8,508 nt of DNA from CAZCTC01 sp964501335 (GTDB lineage Bacteria; Chloroflexota; Anaerolineae; B4-G1; SLSP01): contig CAZCTC010000133.1 of NCBI GenBank assembly GCA_964501335.1, forward strand, positions 1-8,508, in the 5' to 3' direction. Of this stretch, positions 6,226 to 8,508 are shown piece by piece (the first letter of the stretch is position 1; every line of letters begins with the position of its first letter). Made by a program: the position numbers and the translations under genes. A model generated the notes under the pieces. It saw only the letters and a program-made list of their open reading frames with translations. It was not told the origin of the DNA and did no database searches.

Positions 6226-7563
6226 TCATTTCTGCCGCGATAAAGTGATGCCGACCCGCTCCAACGCCAGAATCAGCCCCGATTGCAGATCTCGTAAGGT
6301 CTCCACACTGCTCCAATCGATCCCCAGATCGACAATGGCCTCTGCGACTGCGTCCGAAATCCCCGTCACAATCGCCGCCGTGCCCTTTAATTTCGCCGCC
6401 AGGATCGTCTTGTTCAAATACAACACCACCCCGCTGTCCACAATCGGCACCCCGGTAATATCCAGAATCACCACTTTGGCCCGATATTGATTGATCCCCT
6501 GCAGCAAAGTCCGGGTAATATCCCGCGCCCGCAGAGAATCGACGCTCCCCACCAGTGGCATCACCAGAATCTGATCCATAATCGGGATGATCGGCGTGGA
6601 AAGCTCCTTCAACGCCCGCTGCTGAGCCGCGATCACCTCCTGCTGTAACCGTTCCCGTTCAGCTTCACTCTCTTTGCGGGCTGTGATATCCTCATTGGTC
6701 AGCACAATCATCGTGACCTTGCCGTCCCGATCCTTCAACGGATAGACATTTCCGGCCATCCAGCGCTTGCGCCCGGTTTGACCCGAAGCCGCCGGGTCAA
6801 ATTCGATCTCCGGCAACTGCATCGGAATCCCCGCATAGGCCTGCTTCACCGCCGGCACAATGCCGCTGGCGATCGTCTGAGGATCGGTTAAAACGTTAAA
6901 ATGGCCGATAGCGACCTCCCGATCCGCATTCCACATCCGCACCCAGGCATCGTTCGCCGCGATCATAAATCCATCCAAATCGTAAATCTGAGTCGGCACC
7001 GGCGACTGTTCGAGCAAGGCGCGAAACTGCCCCACGCTCTCCTGTAACCGATCCTCCGCCAGCTTCCGATCTGTGATGTTACGGCTATTGACAATCAACC
7101 CCGATACCTGCCCCGCGGAGTCGTACAGCGGATTGCCGATTGCGTCAAACCACAAGTATGAACCATCAGCACAACGATACCGGAACTGCAAATGCACCGC
7201 GTTTCCGCTGGCAATCTTTTCCTGCAAAGCCGCCACCACCCCCGGCAAATCGTCAGGATGGACAAATTGCAGCCCCGATTGTCCCACCAACGCTTCCGGA
7301 TCATGGCCTGTGACAGGCTTATAAGAAGGACTGGCATATTGAAAAACGCCCTCGAGAGAAAGTTGAGCCACCAAATCCTGAAAACTATCGATAATCCGCC
7401 GATAATGTGCTTCCCGCCGCTGCAATTCCAGGAGGCGCTCGGCCGCCGACTGCTCGACAGCCTCTCGAAATTCAGCCGATTCTCGAATGGCCGCCCACGC
7501 TTCCGGCGTCAAGGCCGTAAGATCAAAACCTTGAGATTGCTCCTCTTCATGAGAATTACCCAT
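6226..7563 (-). CDS. PAS-PAS-STAS sensor protein, RsbR-like stressosome/anti-anti-sigma type
   Basis: This is a 445-residue soluble signalling protein. A helical N terminus (1-53) precedes PAS domain 1 (about 54-168, with PSYKPVTGHDPEALVGQ, FVHPDD and the PAC end NITDRKLAE). PAS domain 2 (about 178-297, QSPVPTQIYDLDG, ending NEDITARKESE) follows, then a short coiled coil (296-321), and a STAS domain (322-436: STPIIPIMDQILVMPLVGSV, VVILDITGVPIVDSG). S377 in the VDSG motif corresponds to the phosphorylated Ser/Thr of RsbS S59 and RsbR T171. The region matching a second RsbR site (T205) shows no Ser or Thr. No RsbS, RsbT kinase or sigma factor gene is adjacent. The PAS domains presumably sense a ligand or redox signal; the ligand is unknown. 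AAGGAG (7572-7577) lies 8 bases before the ATG. Confidence 0.92.
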   Translation of the reverse strand: MGNSHEEEQSQGFDLTALTPEAWAAIRESAEFREAVEQSAAERLLELQRREAHYRRIIDSFQDLVAQLSLEGVFQYASPSYKPVTGHDPEALVGQSGLQFVHPDDLPGVVAALQEKIASGNAVHLQFRYRCADGSYLWFDAIGNPLYDSAGQVSGLIVNSRNITDRKLAEDRLQESVGQFRALLEQSPVPTQIYDLDGFMIAANDAWVRMWNADREVAIGHFNVLTDPQTIASGIVPAVKQAYAGIPMQLPEIEFDPAASGQTGRKRWMAGNVYPLKDRDGKVTMIVLTNEDITARKESEAERERLQQEVIAAQQRALKELSTPIIPIMDQILVMPLVGSVDSLRARDITRTLLQGINQYRAKVVILDITGVPIVDSGVVLYLNKTILAAKLKGTAAIVTGISDAVAEAIVDLGIDWSSVETLRDLQSGLILALERVGITLSRQK

Positions 7564-7620
7564 AAAAATCTCTCCTTACACCCATCCAGACACAGCCAGT
7601 TTACTCGCAGAACTGAATTA

Positions 7621-7649
7621 ATTCTCTTTGCATTTATAGATATTGTCAA
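7621..7649 (-). promoter_or_regulatory. sigma70-type promoter for the PAS-STAS gene
   Basis: On the minus strand, a perfect -35 TTGACA (7644-7649) is followed after 17 bases by GAGAAT (7621-7626), matching the -10 consensus at four of six bases. Transcription would begin about 50 bases before the ATG at 7563. It lies in the 110-base gap after the MgtC-family gene, so the PAS-STAS gene can be transcribed independently of it. Confidence 0.65.
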
Positions 7650-7673
7650 CCGGTAAAATATCCCCTCGCCCGC

Positions 7674-8315
7674 TCAACTCCACAGCCGGAACTCTTTGAT
7701 CCTCGGATCGCCCAGCAGCAGCCGCGACAGCATCTCATGCGCCGAACGGGGGCCCACTACGAACAAAGTCCACAACACGCCCTGCTCGGTTTTCACCCAC
7801 CGCCGCCCGCGCAGTGAAAGCCCGCTCTTCTGCACCACAGCCGTCAACACACTCTCAATCTCCAACGAACCGATGGTAAGGACTTCATAGACCCGTTCAT
7901 TTTGCACCTTGTCGATATACAACTCGATCCGCGGGAAAAACCACAGCACCACAACCGCCAGCACGGCGGTGATCGACACCAGACCATATTCACCCACCGC
8001 AATCCCCATGCCCAACGCCGCCGTCAACCAAATGGCCGCGGCCGTGGTCAACCCGACCACCCGCCCCGAATCGTGCATAATGACGCCGGCCCCCAGAAAA
8101 CCTACCCCACTGACAATATTGGCAATAATTCGAGTGGCATCCTGAGCCCCGCTCAATTTAATAGCGACCATCGTGAACAAAGCCGCGCCCAGACAGATAA
8201 AAATCAACGTCCGGAATCCCGCCGCCTTGTGATGGAATTCCCGCTCCGCCCCGATAATCCCCCCGATCAACACCGCCAGCAGCAGCTTACCGACCTCTTC
8301 CCACCCGATGATCAC
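7674..8315 (-). CDS. MgtC/SapB family inner-membrane protein
   Basis: This 213-residue protein has the N-terminal MgtC membrane domain and a C-terminal cytosolic domain. Family signatures are GGIIGAERE (18-26) and AAGFRT (31-36) after the first helix, and GVGFLGAGVIM (70-80) and VGLTTAAAIWLTAALGMGIAVGEY (87-110) in the later helices. About five membrane segments are visible between residues 8 and 128. Residues about 141-213 form the ACT-like tail (VYEVLTIGSLEIESVLTAVV). Salmonella MgtC supports survival in low magnesium and inhibits F-type ATP synthase, but most family members are uncharacterised, so the function here is not assigned. The start is a GTG at 8313-8315 with GAGG (8322-8325) 6 bases upstream. 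The next in-frame Met is residue 49, beyond the conserved N-terminal motif. The ATG at 8329-8331 is out of frame. Confidence 0.92.
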   Translation of the reverse strand: MIIGWEEVGKLLLAVLIGGIIGAEREFHHKAAGFRTLIFICLGAALFTMVAIKLSGAQDATRIIANIVSGVGFLGAGVIMHDSGRVVGLTTAAAIWLTAALGMGIAVGEYGLVSITAVLAVVVLWFFPRIELYIDKVQNERVYEVLTIGSLEIESVLTAVVQKSGLSLRGRRWVKTEQGVLWTLFVVGPRSAHEMLSRLLLGDPRIKEFRLWS

Positions 8316-8344
8316 CCTGAACCTCGCTCATTGATTCTGCATTA

Positions 8345-8508
8345 AAAATAGGCCCGCCACCGAAAAATCTCCCCGAGGGCGGCCACATCGGGCCGCCCCT
8401 ACCCAAATGCCGCCAATGTAGGGGCAGGTGGGCGCCCTCTAACCCGACAATCTATTTTCATCCTTCGGGGTGCCGCCCCCCGCATGACCTTCTGTCCTGA
8501 AAATAGGC
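8345..8508. repeat. composite intergenic repeat block with nested palindromes
   Basis: AAAATAGGC occurs as a direct repeat at 8345-8353 and 8500-8508, the latter at the window end. Between them are several inverted repeats: GGGCGGCC/GGCCGCCC (8377-8384 and 8391-8398), GCCCCTAC/GTAGGGGC (8395-8402 and 8418-8425), GAGGGC/GCCCTC (8375-8380 and 8434-8439), CTATTTTCA/TGAAAATAG (8452-8460 and 8498-8506), and an inner CGGGG/CCCCG (8466-8470 and 8478-8482). No reading frame is convincing. This resembles dispersed palindromic intergenic repeats. It may also hold the promoter of the MgtC-family gene, but I could not pick one out. Confidence 0.7.

Noticed and set aside
6066..6248. Plus-strand open frame of 60 codons across the tRNA region
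   Set aside because: It runs through the terminator stem, the antisense of tRNA-Pro and its promoter. Translated tRNA antisense is a common annotation artefact.
7902..8345. Plus-strand open frame of 147 codons opposite the MgtC-family gene
   Set aside because: It is antisense to conserved transmembrane motifs, and its Arg/Gln/His/Pro-rich composition and lack of motif mark it as a shadow.
8316..8508. Magnesium-sensing riboswitch upstream of the MgtC-family gene
   Set aside because: The leader next to the start is short and AT-rich. The GC-rich palindromes further upstream look like dispersed repeats, and I see no M-box or mgtA-type leader pattern.

Overview
The window looks like a chromosomal stretch from a Chloroflexota bacterium, probably of the Anaerolineae type. 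The best clue is the tail of the secreted protease, RLYLPIIVRN, which fits the YLP-type C-terminal tail I recall on many exported Chloroflexota proteins. Other clues are the fairly high GC content with C-rich third codon positions, purine-rich Shine-Dalgarno sites, and short intergenic palindromic repeats of the GTAGGGGC...GCCC kind. The taxon is an inference; no marker gene is present.

Layout. (1) Bases 1-147 are a leader with a short tandem repeat at the extreme left. A perfect 14-bp inverted repeat swallows the ribosome binding site of the first gene. (2) Bases 148-3237 hold three plus-strand genes: a secreted M4 (thermolysin-like) metalloprotease, a class I SAM-dependent methyltransferase whose ATG directly abuts the protease stop codon, and a protein with two GNAT-type acetyltransferase domains. 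They are packed as one transcription unit. (3) A perfect 24-bp hairpin at 3260-3310 is a bidirectional terminator, and from here on every gene is on the minus strand. (4) In minus-strand transcription order, from right to left, the genes are: an MgtC/SapB family membrane protein (GTG start), a PAS-PAS-STAS signalling protein with its own promoter, a tRNA-Pro(GGG) with its own promoter and hairpin terminator, a 586-residue helical protein I cannot identify, and a short-chain dehydrogenase of the general stress protein 39 (YdaD-like) type. (5) Bases 8316-8508 are a non-coding block of nested palindromes and direct repeats.

Functional links. The STAS protein (RsbR-like) and the YdaD-like dehydrogenase both belong to families tied to the general stress response in Bacillus. 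MgtC proteins are associated with low-magnesium or envelope stress. They are separate transcription units here, so a shared stress programme is only a suggestion. No mobile element, CRISPR array, phage gene or obvious defence system is present. The most unusual items are the palindrome over the protease start region, the unidentified 586-residue protein, and the terminal repeat block. The plus strand carries more C than G in both plus- and minus-coded regions, which explains the long antisense shadow reading frames.
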